The notes under the pieces were generated by a model that searched no databases, was not told the DNA's origin, and saw only the letters and a list, made by a program, of their open reading frames with translations. Positions 21,977-30,884 of a stretch of 64,000 nucleotides of DNA are shown in pieces. Within the stretch, counting starts at the first letter, position 1. Every line of letters begins with the position of its first letter. The stretch is from Yinghuangia seranimata (GTDB taxonomy: Bacteria; Actinomycetota; Actinomycetes; Streptomycetales; Streptomycetaceae). The position numbers were made by a program, and so were the translations under genes. The stretch spans positions 30,470 to 94,469 of the forward strand of contig NZ_JASAOI010000048.1 of the NCBI RefSeq assembly GCF_029953285.1, read 5' to 3'.

Positions 21977-24559
21977 TCAGCCCAGGATCGGCAGCATGAT
22001 CTTCTCGACCTCGGCGTCGTGCCGCCGCGCGACCTCCTGCCGCTCCGCGCTGACCTCGCCGTACGTCGTCGTGCGCTGCCGGGCGCGGCGGCCGAGCGAG
22101 GCCGCCATCGACTCCAGTTCGGCGATCGACTTGCGCGACCCGTTGTCCGCGCCGGCCATGCGGGAGATGGTCTCCTCCATCAGCGTGCCGCCCATGTCGT
22201 TGGCGCCGCCCTGCAGCATCAGGTTGGTGCCCTCGACGCCGAGCTTGACCCAGCTGGTCTGGATGTTGGAGATCTTGCCGTGCAGCAGGATGCGCGCCAT
22301 CGCGTGCACCGCGCGGTTGTCGCGCAGCGTCGGACCCGGGCGGGCGATGCCCGCCAGGTACACCGGCGCGTTGGTGTGCACGAACGGCAGCGTCACGAAC
22401 TCCGTGAAGCCGCCCGTCTGGTCCTGGATGCGGCCGAGCAGCCGCAGGTGCGCCAGCCAGTGCGCGGGGGTGTCCACGTGCCCGTACATCATCGTCGAGC
22501 TCGACCGGATGCCCACCTCGTGCGCGGTGGTGACGACCTCCACCCATGTCGCGGCCGGGAGCTTGCCCTTGGTGAGGATCCACCGCACGTCGTCGTCGAG
22601 GATCTCCGCCGCGGTGCCGGGGATCGTGTCGAGTCCGGCCTCCTTGGCGGCGATCAGCCACTCGCGGATCGACATCCCGGTGCGGGTCGCGCCGTTGACG
22701 ACCTCCATCGGCGAGAACGCGTGCACGTGCATGTCCGGCACGCGCTTCTTCACCTCGCGCGCGATGTCGAAGTACGCGGTGCCGGGCAGGTCCGGGTGGA
22801 TACCGCCCTGCATGCACACCTCGGTGGCGCCGACCGCCCAGGCCTGCTCGGCGCGTTCGCCGACCTGCTCGAGCGAGAGGGTGTACGCGTCGGCGTCGGT
22901 GCGGCGCTGCGCGAACGCGCAGAACCGGCAGCCGGTGTAGCAGACGTTGGTGAAGTTGATGTTCCGGTTGACGATGTACGTGATCTCGTCGCCCACCGTG
23001 TCGCGCCGCAAGTCGTCGGCGATGCGCGCGAGTTCGTCGAGCGCGGGGCCGTCGGAGTGGAACAGCGCGAGGGCCTGGTCGTCGGTCAGCAGCGTCGGGT
23101 CGGCGGCGGCCTGCGCGAGCGCGGCCTTCACGTCGCCGTCGAGCCGCACCGGCGCGGCGGCGCCGTCCCTGCCGTACGCGGCCTGGCCGCGCAGCTCCTC
23201 CCAGTCGCCGTACACCTCGTCGAAGTCGTCGCGGCGGTCGGCCGTGCGGCCCGTCGTGTCGATCGTGACGTGCAGGTCGGTGCGCCCGCTGGCGGCGGCG
23301 AACAGGTCCTCGGGCTCCTGCCAGGGCCGGCCCTCGGGGTTGACGCCCTCCAGCGCCATGCCGTCGGCGTCGCTCAGCGCCCGCACGTGCGGCAGCACCC
23401 GCGGGTCGATCCACGGCTCGCCGCGGCGGATGAACTCCGGGTAGATCGTGAGGCGTTCGCGCAGCGTGAAGCCGGACGCCGAGGTGCGCTCGGCGAGTTC
23501 GTCGATGTGCGGCCACGGGCGCTCGGGGTTGACGTGGTCGGGGGTGAGCGGCGAGACGCCGCCCCAGTCGTCGATGCCCGCGCGGATCATCAGCGCGAAC
23601 TCTTCGCCCACGAGGTTCGGCGGCGCCTGCACGCGCGCCTTCGGCCCGAGCACGATGCGCGTGACGGCGATCGCGGCGGCCAGCTCCTGCAGGTCGGCGT
23701 CCGCGACCGAGCGCATCGCCGTGTCCGGCTTGGCGCGGAAGTTCTGGACGATGACCTCCTGGACGCCGCCGTACTGGCGGTGGATCCGGCGCATCGCGAA
23801 CACGGACTCGGCGCGCTCGGCCATCGTCTCGCCGATGCCGATCAGGATGCCGGTGGTGAACGGCACGTTCGAGCGGCCGGCGTCCTCCAGGACGCGCAGC
23901 CGGACGGCCGGCTCCTTGTCGGGCGAGCCGTGGTGCGGGCCGCCGGGCTCCGACCAGAGGCGGGTCGCGGTGGTCTCCAGCATCATGCCCATCGACGGGC
24001 TGACCGGCTTGAGGCGCTGGAAGTCGGTCCAGGACAGCACGCCCGGGTTCAGGTGCGGGAGGAGGCCGGTCTCCTCCAGGACGCGGATGGACATGGCGCG
24101 GACGTACGAGAGCGTGTCGTCGTAGCCGTGCGCGTCCAGCCACTCGCGGGCCTCGGGCCAGCGGTCCTCGGGGCGGTCGCCGAGCGTGAACAGGGCCTCT
24201 TTGCAGCCCATCGCGGCGCCCTCGCGGGCGATCTTGAGGACCTCGTCGGGGGTGAGGAACAGGCTGTGGCCGTCGCGCTTGAGCTTGCCGGGGACGGTCA
24301 CGAACGTGCAGTAGTGGCACTTGTCACGACACAACCGGGTCAGCGGAATGAACACTTTGCGGGAGTAGGTGATCACCCCGGCGCGGCCGACCGCGTCCAG
24401 GCCCGCGTCGCGGACGCGTGCGGCGGACGCGCACAGGTCGTCGAGGTCGGCGCCCTTGGCGTGCAGCAGCACCTCGGCTTCGGCGGCGTCCAGCATGACC
24501 CCGTCACGGGCACGGCGCAGCGCGCGCCGCATCGCGTTTTCGGTAGGAGTCTGGGTCAT
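21977..24559 (-). CDS. fbiC: 7,8-didemethyl-8-hydroxy-5-deazariboflavin (FO) synthase, CofG-CofH fusion
   Basis: 860 residues, matching the ~856 of mycobacterial FbiC. Two radical-SAM halves are seen: the CofG half with [10 protein letters not shown] (about residue 75) and the CofH half with [12 protein letters not shown] (about 540). Other blocks include [31 protein letters not shown] and [15 protein letters not shown]. The enzyme makes the deazaflavin core (FO) of coenzyme F420 from tyrosine and 5-amino-6-ribitylaminouracil. An LLM-family, probably F420-using, oxidoreductase is encoded 2 kb away. A TTGGTCC-N5-GGACCAA palindrome lies 48 bases upstream of the start. Confidence 0.97.
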   Translation of the reverse strand: MTQTPTENAMRRALRRARDGVMLDAAEAEVLLHAKGADLDDLCASAARVRDAGLDAVGRAGVITYSRKVFIPLTRLCRDKCHYCTFVTVPGKLKRDGHSLFLTPDEVLKIAREGAAMGCKEALFTLGDRPEDRWPEAREWLDAHGYDDTLSYVRAMSIRVLEETGLLPHLNPGVLSWTDFQRLKPVSPSMGMMLETTATRLWSEPGGPHHGSPDKEPAVRLRVLEDAGRSNVPFTTGILIGIGETMAERAESVFAMRRIHRQYGGVQEVIVQNFRAKPDTAMRSVADADLQELAAAIAVTRIVLGPKARVQAPPNLVGEEFALMIRAGIDDWGGVSPLTPDHVNPERPWPHIDELAERTSASGFTLRERLTIYPEFIRRGEPWIDPRVLPHVRALSDADGMALEGVNPEGRPWQEPEDLFAAASGRTDLHVTIDTTGRTADRRDDFDEVYGDWEELRGQAAYGRDGAAAPVRLDGDVKAALAQAAADPTLLTDDQALALFHSDGPALDELARIADDLRRDTVGDEITYIVNRNINFTNVCYTGCRFCAFAQRRTDADAYTLSLEQVGERAEQAWAVGATEVCMQGGIHPDLPGTAYFDIAREVKKRVPDMHVHAFSPMEVVNGATRTGMSIREWLIAAKEAGLDTIPGTAAEILDDDVRWILTKGKLPAATWVEVVTTAHEVGIRSSSTMMYGHVDTPAHWLAHLRLLGRIQDQTGGFTEFVTLPFVHTNAPVYLAGIARPGPTLRDNRAVHAMARILLHGKISNIQTSWVKLGVEGTNLMLQGGANDMGGTLMEETISRMAGADNGSRKSIAELESMAASLGRRARQRTTTYGEVSAERQEVARRHDAEVEKIMLPILG

Positions 24560-24606
24560 GCGACACCCCTCGCTGTCGTGCTGTGTGACCGGTGGTTCCG
24601 GGAGAT

Positions 24607-24625
24607 TTGGTCCCGAACGGACCAA
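24607..24625. promoter_or_regulatory. TTGGTCC-N5-GGACCAA inverted repeat upstream of fbiC
   Basis: Perfect 7-bp arms with spacer CGAAC, 48-66 bases upstream of the fbiC start, where a repressor or activator could meet RNA polymerase. No matching regulator is recognised. Confidence 0.55.
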
Positions 24626-24701
24626 CTGTAGGCGGGCCCCCGGAAAGGTTCCTGCACTCGTGTCGCACATCACGTGCCGGCCGAGTACCGCACGGGAAAC
24701 A

Positions 24702-24736
24702 CCGAGGCCGGACCGGAGATTCCGGCCCGGCCTCGG
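24702..24736 (-). terminator. Hairpin after the amidohydrolase
   Basis: CCGAGGCC pairs with GGCCTCGG, with an inner CCGGA/TCCGG stem, 36 bases downstream of the leftward amidohydrolase stop. Confidence 0.6.
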
Positions 24737-24771
24737 GATGTTCGGACGTGTCGCGGAGTACCGCGACAGGG

Positions 24772-26514
24772 TCAGAAGCTGACGGACTCCGGCGTCACCG
24801 TGTAGGTGTCCTTGCCAGACCGCAGGATGCGGCCGGCCAGCGCGCCGACCGTCTGGCCGTCGCGGATCGTCTCGACGCCGTTGACGCGGACCGACACGAT
24901 GCCCTCCGACTCGGCGGTCAGGCGCGGGCTGTCGCCGGGCAGGTCGTGCATCAGGCGCGCCGGGCCGGAGTTGACCGTCTCCGGGTCGAACAGCACCAGG
25001 TCGGCGTAGTTGCCCTCGGTGATCGAGCCGCGGTCCTTGAGGCCGAACAGCTTGGCCGGGTCGGACGTCAGCATCTGCACCGCGCGCTCCAGCGAGACCA
25101 GCTTGCGGCCGCGCAGCGTGTCGCCCAGGAAGCGGGTGGTGTACGTGGCGCCGCACATGCGGTCGAGGTGCGCGCCCGCGTCCGAACCGCCGAGGATGAC
25201 GTGCTCGTTCGTCCAGGTCTCCTGGCGCAGGTCCCACGAGGCCTGGTCGTTGTCGGTCGGCATCGGCCACAGCACGGTGCGCAGGTCGTCGTTGGCGCAG
25301 ATCTCGACGAGCGTCTCGAAGTCGTCCTGGCCGCGCTCCTTGGCGATGTCCGCGACCTGGCGGCCCGACAGGCCCGCGTTGGCCTCGGAGTAGACGTCGC
25401 CGATGACGTAGCGGCCGAAGTCCGACAGGCGGCGGAAGACGCCCGCCTCGGGGCTCGTGGCGGCGGCGACCAGGCGGGCCTGGAGCTCCTTGTCGCGCAG
25501 CTTCTCGATGCGCTCGGCGACCGGCAGCGCCAGCGTCGGGCCCCACTCGCCCGGCATGAGGTTGAGCGCGCAGTAGGTCAGCAGCGACATGTTCATCGGC
25601 ACCAGCACCGGCAGCGTGAGGATGACGATCTTGCCGCCCGCCTCGGCGGCCTTCTCCGACGCGTAGATCTGCCGCGGGACGCGGGTCGGCGCGGCGGAGT
25701 CGACGGTCAGCACGTTCCAGTTCATGGGACGCCCGGCGGTGACGGTCATCTGCGTGAGGAGCTCGATCTCCTCGTCGCTGAACTCGTCGTTGCAGCCCGC
25801 GACGATGACCTCGAGCTGGGTGCCCTCGTGGCGGCCGACCTCGGCGCACAGCGCCAGGACCTCTTCGGGGGTCGCGTGCCGCGACGGGACCGGCTTGCCG
25901 TCGCCGTCGGTGTGGCTGGCGCGGCCGGTGGAGAAGCCCAGCGCGCCGGCCTCCATCGCCTTCTTCAGCTCGGCGACCATCGCCGCGATCTGCTCGGGCG
26001 TGGCCTCCTTGCCGACCGAGTCCGGGCCCATCACGTAGCGGCGGATGGCGCAGTGGCCGGCCATGAAGGCGGCGTTGACGCCGATGCTGCCGTCGAGCTT
26101 GTCGAGGAACTCGGCGAAGGTCTCCCAGCTCCAGTCGATGCCGGTCTCGAGGGCGGGCAGCGCCATGCCCTCGACCTTGGCCATCATGCGGCGCGTGTAG
26201 TCGGCGTCCTCGGCCTTGAGCGGGGCGAGGGTGAAGCCGCAGTTGCCGCCGACGATCGTGGTCACGCCGTGGTTGGCGGACGGGGTCGCGTACGCGTCCC
26301 AGTGCAGCTGGGCGTCGTAGTGCGTGTGCGGGTCGACGAAGCCGGGGGCCAGGACGAGGCCGGTGGCGTCCTCCGTGGTCGCGGCGTCCTCGGTGATGCT
26401 GCCGGCCGGGCCGACCGCGACGATACGGCCGTCCCGGATGCCCACGTCACCCCGGAATGAGGGCGCTCCCGTTCCGTCGACGACGGTGGCTCCGGTGATG
26501 AGGTGGTCGAGCAT
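24772..26514 (-). CDS. Amidohydrolase, N-acyl-D-amino-acid deacylase-like
   Basis: 580 residues with GGGAG upstream of the ATG. Amidohydrolase marks: [27 protein letters not shown] at the N terminus, the metal motif [15 protein letters not shown] (HxH), [33 protein letters not shown], and the late metal Asp in [14 protein letters not shown]. The C-terminal [14 protein letters not shown] and [12 protein letters not shown] are typical of the D-aminoacylase branch. It probably cleaves an amide of an N-acylated amino acid or a related cyclic amide; the substrate is uncertain. A one-mismatch CTGAC-N5-GTCAG site lies about 90 bases upstream. Confidence 0.9.
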   Translation of the reverse strand: MLDHLITGATVVDGTGAPSFRGDVGIRDGRIVAVGPAGSITEDAATTEDATGLVLAPGFVDPHTHYDAQLHWDAYATPSANHGVTTIVGGNCGFTLAPLKAEDADYTRRMMAKVEGMALPALETGIDWSWETFAEFLDKLDGSIGVNAAFMAGHCAIRRYVMGPDSVGKEATPEQIAAMVAELKKAMEAGALGFSTGRASHTDGDGKPVPSRHATPEEVLALCAEVGRHEGTQLEVIVAGCNDEFSDEEIELLTQMTVTAGRPMNWNVLTVDSAAPTRVPRQIYASEKAAEAGGKIVILTLPVLVPMNMSLLTYCALNLMPGEWGPTLALPVAERIEKLRDKELQARLVAAATSPEAGVFRRLSDFGRYVIGDVYSEANAGLSGRQVADIAKERGQDDFETLVEICANDDLRTVLWPMPTDNDQASWDLRQETWTNEHVILGGSDAGAHLDRMCGATYTTRFLGDTLRGRKLVSLERAVQMLTSDPAKLFGLKDRGSITEGNYADLVLFDPETVNSGPARLMHDLPGDSPRLTAESEGIVSVRVNGVETIRDGQTVGALAGRILRSGKDTYTVTPESVSF

Positions 26515-26601
26515 GACCCGGGCTCCCTACTGCTCAGATGCCTGCGATGCCTGGCGGTGCTGGTGTTTCCCGCGGTGACGGGGGCATCGAACCGCGATTT
26601 C

Positions 26602-26616
26602 CTGATGGTACGTCAG
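26602..26616. promoter_or_regulatory. One-mismatch CTGAC-N5-GTCAG operator
   Basis: CTGATGGTACGTCAG lies 88 bases upstream of the amidohydrolase start. Its spacer GGTAC is identical to that of the site at 39277. Confidence 0.5.
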
Positions 26617-26633
26617 ATCCCTCGATTGGCGAG

Positions 26634-26691
26634 GGGCCCGAGGCCGTGAGTTGAAACTCACCTTAGGCATGCCTAACCAGGCCTCGGGCCC
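26634..26691 (-). terminator. Nested inverted repeats: 12-bp stem enclosing two palindromic hairpins
   Basis: GGGCCCGAGGCC (26634-26645) pairs perfectly with GGCCTCGGGCCC (26680-26691). Between them lie GTGAGTTGAAACTCAC (26646-26661) and TTAGGCATGCCTAA (26663-26676), each a hairpin in its own right. As RNA this folds as a three-way junction with hardly any unpaired linker. It lies 40 bases after the LLM gene stop and 120 bases before the amidohydrolase, so a terminator is the simplest role, but it is far more elaborate than the other terminators in the window. Confidence 0.7.
26663..26676. promoter_or_regulatory. TTAGGCATGCCTAA, possible DtxR/IdeR-like iron box
   Basis: A perfect 14-bp palindrome inside the nested structure. 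It matches 11 of the last 14 bases of the known iron-box consensus (TTAGGTTAGSCTAACCTAA), but the outer TTAGG is missing, so the assignment is weak. It may only be a hairpin arm. Confidence 0.25.
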
Positions 26692-26730
26692 TGCCCGCCA
26701 CGTGTCGACCTGCCCTTTTGCGGGCGTCGG

Positions 26731-27681
26731 CTACTTGTTCAGCAGCGGTGCGACCTGCGTCGAGAACGCCTCGATCTGGTCGAGCAGCTCCTGCAGCGTG
26801 CGGTTGCGGAAGCGGATCTGGATCTGGTTGGCGCCCTGCTCGCCGTACCAGCGCAGCGACTCGGCGATCTTCTCCGGGCTGCCCGACAGCGTGTGCTCGC
26901 CGACCTCCCAGTCGGGCGTGCCGACGTAGAGCATCTCGGTGATCGCGCCGATGTCCATCGGCTCGTCCGCGCGGCCGCACTCCTCGCGCAGCCGGCGCAG
27001 CTCGGCGACCTGGTCGGGGAACGTCGAGCGCGGGCTGCCCTGCGGGAGCCAGCCGTCGGCGTACTTGGCGACCCGCTTGAGCGCGGCGCCGGCCGAGCCG
27101 CCGATCCAGATCGGCGGGCGCGGGCCCTGCACCGGGCGCGGGCGCTGGCCCATGTCCTTGACGGTGAAGCGCTTGCCCTCGTAGCTGACGAACTCCTCGC
27201 GGAGCGCGAGGTCGAGCAGCTCCAGCGACTCGTTGAGCGCGGGGCCGCGGTCCTTGAAGTCGAGGCCGAACATCTCGAACTCGGCCTCGACGTGTCCGGC
27301 GCCGGCGCCGATGATCGCGCGGCCCTTCGAGATGACGTCGAGGGTCGCGAACGCCTTCGCGGTCATCAGCGGGTGGCGGTACGCCAGGATCGCCACGTGG
27401 CTGACGAGGCGCACGTTCTCGGTGATGCCTGCGAGCCAGCCGAGGGTGGTCATGGTGTCCCACCACTCGGTGCCCATCATCCCGGCGTGGCTGCGCGGAA
27501 TCGCGGTGTGGTCACAGACCGCGATGTAGGCGAAGCCGCCCCGGTCGCACGCCTGCGCGACGGCGGCCAGGTCGTCGGGGGTCGCGTTCTCCTCCCACGC
27601 CTCGGCGTACAGCTTGCTCTGCGACTGGATCGGCAGCTGCATGCCGTAGTGCAGTACGCCGGGGGTCAGGATCGCGGCCAT
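26731..27681 (-). CDS. LLM class oxidoreductase, probably F420-dependent
   Basis: 316 residues with AAGGGAG before the ATG. The bacterial-luciferase-like (beta/alpha)8 family is evident: HYGMQLPIQSQ at the N terminus, AQACDRGGFAYIAVCDHTAIP, TTLGWLAGITENVRLVSHVAILAYRHPLMTAKAFATLDVISKGRAIIGAGAGHVEAEFEMFGLDF, PPIWIGGSAGAALKRVAKYADGWLP and the C-terminal WYGEQGANQIQIRF. This branch usually takes hydride to or from coenzyme F420, whose synthesis gene fbiC is nearby. It diverges from an enoyl-CoA hydratase with a degenerate CTGAC-N5-GTCAG site between them, hinting at a lipid or steroid substrate (inference). Confidence 0.9.
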   Translation of the reverse strand: MAAILTPGVLHYGMQLPIQSQSKLYAEAWEENATPDDLAAVAQACDRGGFAYIAVCDHTAIPRSHAGMMGTEWWDTMTTLGWLAGITENVRLVSHVAILAYRHPLMTAKAFATLDVISKGRAIIGAGAGHVEAEFEMFGLDFKDRGPALNESLELLDLALREEFVSYEGKRFTVKDMGQRPRPVQGPRPPIWIGGSAGAALKRVAKYADGWLPQGSPRSTFPDQVAELRRLREECGRADEPMDIGAITEMLYVGTPDWEVGEHTLSGSPEKIAESLRWYGEQGANQIQIRFRNRTLQELLDQIEAFSTQVAPLLNK

Positions 27682-27735
27682 GGGGACTCCCTTGTCTCAC
27701 CTTGTGTCATCTGCAGACGGGTCACATACTCCGAT

Positions 27736-27750
27736 CTAACACACCGTCAG
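27736..27750. promoter_or_regulatory. One-mismatch CTGAC-N5-GTCAG operator
   Basis: CTAACACACCGTCAG sits in the 106-base divergent promoter between the LLM oxidoreductase and the enoyl-CoA hydratase, 55 bases upstream of the former and 38 upstream of the latter. Confidence 0.45.
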
Positions 27751-27787
27751 ACAAGACCGATCGGGCCGGACCGAGGGGGACAGGCAC

Positions 27788-28621
27788 GTGATCAACACCA
27801 CCGATCCGACGATCGAGCCGGGCCAGGAGCGGATGCGACTGCACGTCGAGGACGGTGTCGGCGTGCTCACGCTCTGTCGCCCCGAGAAGCTGAACGGGTG
27901 GAGCTGGGAGTCCAGCCGGCAGCTCGGCGTGATGGCCGACCGGATCCGCTTCGACCCGGCCATCCGGGTCGTCCTCCTCCGCGCCGAAGGCCGCGCCTTC
28001 TGCGCCGGCATCGACGTCACCGCGCCCGGCGGCAACATCACCGGCCGCTCCGGCGCCGAGCGCACCCGCAACTACTACGAGGGCCTGCGCTGGGTCCACG
28101 AACGCTTCCGCGCCTTCGCCCGCCTCCCCCAGCCGGTCGTCGCCTCGGTGCAGGGGTACGCCCTCGGCTTCGGCTTCGAGCTCGCCCTCCTCGCCGACAT
28201 CCGCGTCGCCGCCGACGACGCGGTCTTCGCCCTGCCCGAGGCCCAGCTCGGCGTGGCCGTCGACGCCGGCGGCGACATGCGCATCGCCCGCGAGGCCGGC
28301 GCCGGCTGGGCCAAGTACCTCGCCCTGACCGGCCGCCGCATCGACGCCCCGACCGCCGAACGCCTCAACCTGGTCCAGCTGGTCGTCCCCCGCGACGACC
28401 TCGACAAGACCGCCCGCGAAATAGCCGACCAGATAGCCGCCAACGCCCCCCTCGCCGTCCAGGGCATCAAACGCAGCATCGACTCCTACGCCGACGCCGC
28501 CCTGGACACCGCCCTGGCCCAAACCGCCCTCACCGCCGCCGTCACCCTCGCCTCCGAAGACATAACCGAGGGCTACACCGCCAAGGCCGCCAAGCGGACG
28601 CCTGGCTTCGAGGGCAAGTAG
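27788..28621 (+). CDS. Enoyl-CoA hydratase/isomerase family protein
   Basis: 277 residues from GTG. Crotonase-fold motifs: GVGVLTLCRPEKLNGWSWES, VVLLRAEGRAFCAGIDVTAPGG (oxyanion hole), PQPVVASVQGYALGFGFELALLADIRVAADDAVFALPE and KYLALTGRRIDAPTAERLNLV. A Gly replaces the usual first catalytic-Glu neighbourhood (AGGDMRIAREAG), so hydratase, isomerase or hydrolase activity cannot be told apart. It diverges from the LLM oxidoreductase. The stop is 27 bases from the convergent methyltransferase. Confidence 0.88.
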   Translation: MINTTDPTIEPGQERMRLHVEDGVGVLTLCRPEKLNGWSWESSRQLGVMADRIRFDPAIRVVLLRAEGRAFCAGIDVTAPGGNITGRSGAERTRNYYEGLRWVHERFRAFARLPQPVVASVQGYALGFGFELALLADIRVAADDAVFALPEAQLGVAVDAGGDMRIAREAGAGWAKYLALTGRRIDAPTAERLNLVQLVVPRDDLDKTAREIADQIAANAPLAVQGIKRSIDSYADAALDTALAQTALTAAVTLASEDITEGYTAKAAKRTPGFEGK

Positions 28622-28648
28622 CAACTCACGCCGACCGGTTGTCGCCGA

Positions 28649-29413
28649 CTACGTGCCGAGGGCGTAGCCGAAGTACGTCACCAGGGGGGCGCCCTTGGTT
28701 TCGAAGTCGACCAGGGGCGGGATCTGTTCGTCGGTGATGCGGCCCTTGACGCGGCTGCGGGTGGCGGTGACGAGTTTCAGGGGGCTGCGGGGCTTGAAGC
28801 CGCGGACGTCGCCTGGGGTCAGGCCGTGGGTGGTGAACAACGCGGCGAGTTCGGTCGGGGGGCGGAGGCGGGCGGCGGAGTAGCGGGTCGGGGGCATGAT
28901 CCGGGTGGCGCGGAAGCGTTGGAAGGCGCCCAGGTAGATCAGTTTGGCGAGCCAGGTGCGGTTGACCGTGTCGTAGGTCAGGACGCCGCCGGGGGCGAGG
29001 ACGCGGGCGGCTTCGGCGATCACGCGGGCTGGATTCTCGGTGACTTCGAGGGTGTCGGCCAGGTGCACCAAGCCGAAGGCGTCTGGTTCGAGGGGGAGTT
29101 CCTCGGCGGTCGCGACGGTGTGGGTGACCGTCGTGGCGCGGGATTTGCTTGCGGTTGCGGCCAGTTCGACTGCCGCGGGTGAGGGGTCGACGGCGGTGGT
29201 TTCGAAGCCGAGGCCGGCCAGTGAGTCGGCGAGGGGGCCGTGGCCGTTGCCGACGACGAGGGCGTTGCGGCCCGACGGGGCGATGTCGAGGCGGGTGAGG
29301 AGCTCGCGCAGGTAGGCGAGTCTGACGTCCTGGAAGGCGAGGGCCCGGATGTGGCGGCCGTCGATCGCGTGCGGGTCGGTGGTGTCGAGTTCGATGCGCG
29401 GTGTCGCGGCCAT
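28649..29413 (-). CDS. Class I SAM-dependent methyltransferase (UbiG-like)
   Basis: 254 residues from the ATG at 29413 (GGAGAGGGG upstream). Methyltransferase motifs: NALVVGNGHGPLADSLAGLGFETTAVDPSPAAVELA (motif I and post-I acid), AEELPLEPDAFGLVHLADTLEVTENPARVIAEAARVLAPGGVLTYDTVNRTW, and a C-terminal part typical of UbiG/Coq3-like O-methyltransferases. Motif I reads VVGNGHG, a slight departure from GxGxG. The substrate is unknown. Two closely spaced GTTCCC...GGGAAC palindromes lie just upstream and probably control it. Confidence 0.85.
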   Translation of the reverse strand: MAATPRIELDTTDPHAIDGRHIRALAFQDVRLAYLRELLTRLDIAPSGRNALVVGNGHGPLADSLAGLGFETTAVDPSPAAVELAATASKSRATTVTHTVATAEELPLEPDAFGLVHLADTLEVTENPARVIAEAARVLAPGGVLTYDTVNRTWLAKLIYLGAFQRFRATRIMPPTRYSAARLRPPTELAALFTTHGLTPGDVRGFKPRSPLKLVTATRSRVKGRITDEQIPPLVDFETKGAPLVTYFGYALGT

Positions 29414-29433
29414 GACGGAGTCCCCTCTCCACG

Positions 29434-29448
29434 GTTCCCTCGGGGAAC
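29434..29448. promoter_or_regulatory. GTTCCC-TCG-GGGAAC palindrome, operator site 1
   Basis: A perfect 6-bp inverted repeat 21 bases upstream of the methyltransferase ATG. It is one of a pair whose centres are 28 bases apart. Confidence 0.6.
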
Positions 29449-29461
29449 TTAACATGGAGAG

Positions 29462-29476
29462 GTTCCCTCAGGGAAC
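29462..29476. promoter_or_regulatory. GTTCCCT-C-AGGGAAC palindrome, operator site 2
   Basis: A perfect 15-bp palindrome with 7-bp arms, the second of the pair. It also lies just downstream of the leftward four-gene operon that ends at 29488, so control of the methyltransferase is the only obvious role. Confidence 0.6.
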
Positions 29477-29487
29477 TCAAGGGTGGG

Positions 29488-30072
29488 TCAGCGGAGGCCC
29501 GCCGCCTTCGCGAGGCGGTCGGCTTCGGAGGTGCCGAGGCGGGGGCGTTCGCCGGAGCGTTCGTACAAGGTCATGGCCGACCCGCCCGGGAGCATCGCGA
29601 CGCCGGCGAAGCGGCCGTCGCCGGCGAACAGGACGGTGCGCGGCTCGGTGCTCGGGTCCGGGCCGTCCGGTTCGAGTGCGGACACCGGGACGCGGGTGAA
29701 GAGCGACCCGGCGTCCTGCCCCTGGCCGTCGAGGAGGACCATCCGCCGCGAGGTGTACGGACGGGGTTCGCGGTCCATGCGGATGGCGACCTCCTCGAAC
29801 GGGTAGTGCCGCAGGACCCGCCGCATCCGCGCGTACGGCCGGTTCTCGGCCCCGATGAACATCCACGCGCCCGCCACGACGAGCACCTCGCCGATGAGGT
29901 ACCGCGGTTCCGCCAGCACCGCGGCGAGCACCACGAAGGCCGCGCCGATCGCGCCCCACAGGATGAACCGCTTGCGCAGCATGAGGCGTTGCGGTGTCTC
30001 GACGATGCGGCGGACCTCCGCGTCGTCCCATGCCACGGCACCGACGGGGCGCGATGCGGACGCCGAACCCAT
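29488..30072 (-). CDS. Two-helix membrane protein, last gene of a type VII-like operon
   Basis: 194 residues; GGAGGAGAC precedes the ATG. Two adjacent hydrophobic helices (about 36-52 FILWGAIGAAFVVLAAV and 60-76 IGEVLVVAGAWMFIG) follow a soluble N terminus with PQRLMLRKRF; a soluble C-terminal domain of about 110 residues has alternating beta-like segments (EEVAIRMD, RRMVLLDGQG, TVLFAGDGRFAGVAML). No known family was recognised. It is 46 bases after the preceding gene, so probably cotranscribed. It might be an immunity or anchoring protein for the secreted partner upstream, but nothing in the sequence proves this. Confidence 0.7.
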   Translation of the reverse strand: MGSASASRPVGAVAWDDAEVRRIVETPQRLMLRKRFILWGAIGAAFVVLAAVLAEPRYLIGEVLVVAGAWMFIGAENRPYARMRRVLRHYPFEEVAIRMDREPRPYTSRRMVLLDGQGQDAGSLFTRVPVSALEPDGPDPSTEPRTVLFAGDGRFAGVAMLPGGSAMTLYERSGERPRLGTSEADRLAKAAGLR

Positions 30073-30118
30073 GTCTCCTCCTGACGGCGCGACGTGCGGC
30101 GCGACCTGACGACGGACC

Positions 30119-30859
30119 CTAGCCGAGCACGTTGGCGATGTTGGCGACGACGCTGCCCTCCGGCGGAGGCGGTACCGCCGCTTCCGCTTTCAGCCCAGGG
30201 CCGAACACGGTGGTGTACGCCGCGTATTCGAGCAGCCCTCGGTAGAAGTCCCCCGCCTCCAGGCACGTCGTGCTCAGCGACCACAGCGCCGCGTACTCGT
30301 CGTCCGGGTGCGGTATCGCTATCTGGATCTGCCGGAGCGAGACCAGCCCCTCCTTGTCGACGAGCGACGCGGGTGTGCCCGGCACCGGCTCGACCTTCAG
30401 CACGCCGTCGGCGATCACCGCGGTGCCCTCCGCGACGTCGAGTTCGTCGGCCTCGCCGAGCCGGGCGTCGAAGATCCGCCCGATGCCGCGCAGGACCAAC
30501 TCCCCCGGCACGCCGGTGGGTACCGCCGTCAGCGTCACCGACGCCGTGGCCAGCGTGCCGTCGTCCAGCGTGTGGACGCCGACCGCCAGGTAGCTGCCGT
30601 TCGCGTTGCGGACCTCCTCGATCGCGAGCATCGCGGCGTACGCCTGGTCGGCCCACGCCGCGCGCTCGTGCATCTCGAGGTCGCGCCCCATGTCGATGAC
30701 GACGGCCGCGAACTCCTCGAAGTCCATGTCGATGTCGATGCTCAGGAAGCCCGGCAGCGCGCCGAAGGCGACGCCTTCCCACGGGGCGTTCCTGAGCTCA
30801 TCCGCCGTCACCTCGACGGGGATCGTCGGCCGCACCGCGGCTTCCGTCGGCGCTTCCAT
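30119..30859 (-). CDS. Hypothetical protein in type VII-like operon
   Basis: 246 residues from the ATG at 30859, which has GGAGG five bases upstream; an upstream in-frame codon at 30895 would overlap the previous gene. The protein is acidic and soluble, with WEGVAFGALPGFLSIDIDMDFEEFAAVVIDMG, a long predicted beta-rich centre (SVTLTAVPTGVPGELVLRGIG) and GLVSLRQIQIAIPHPDDEYAALWSLSTTCLEAG near the end. No transmembrane helix, signal peptide or known motif is seen. Position directly after the WXG-type protein suggests a chaperone, effector partner or immunity protein (inference). Confidence 0.7.
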   Translation of the reverse strand: MEAPTEAAVRPTIPVEVTADELRNAPWEGVAFGALPGFLSIDIDMDFEEFAAVVIDMGRDLEMHERAAWADQAYAAMLAIEEVRNANGSYLAVGVHTLDDGTLATASVTLTAVPTGVPGELVLRGIGRIFDARLGEADELDVAEGTAVIADGVLKVEPVPGTPASLVDKEGLVSLRQIQIAIPHPDDEYAALWSLSTTCLEAGDFYRGLLEYAAYTTVFGPGLKAEAAVPPPPEGSVVANIANVLG

Positions 30860-30884
30860 GTGCACCTCCACTCCGGCTCCGAGG

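Noticed and set aside
22019..24631. An 870-codon plus-strand frame opposite fbiC
   Set aside because: FbiC matches its family over the full length; this frame has no domain content.
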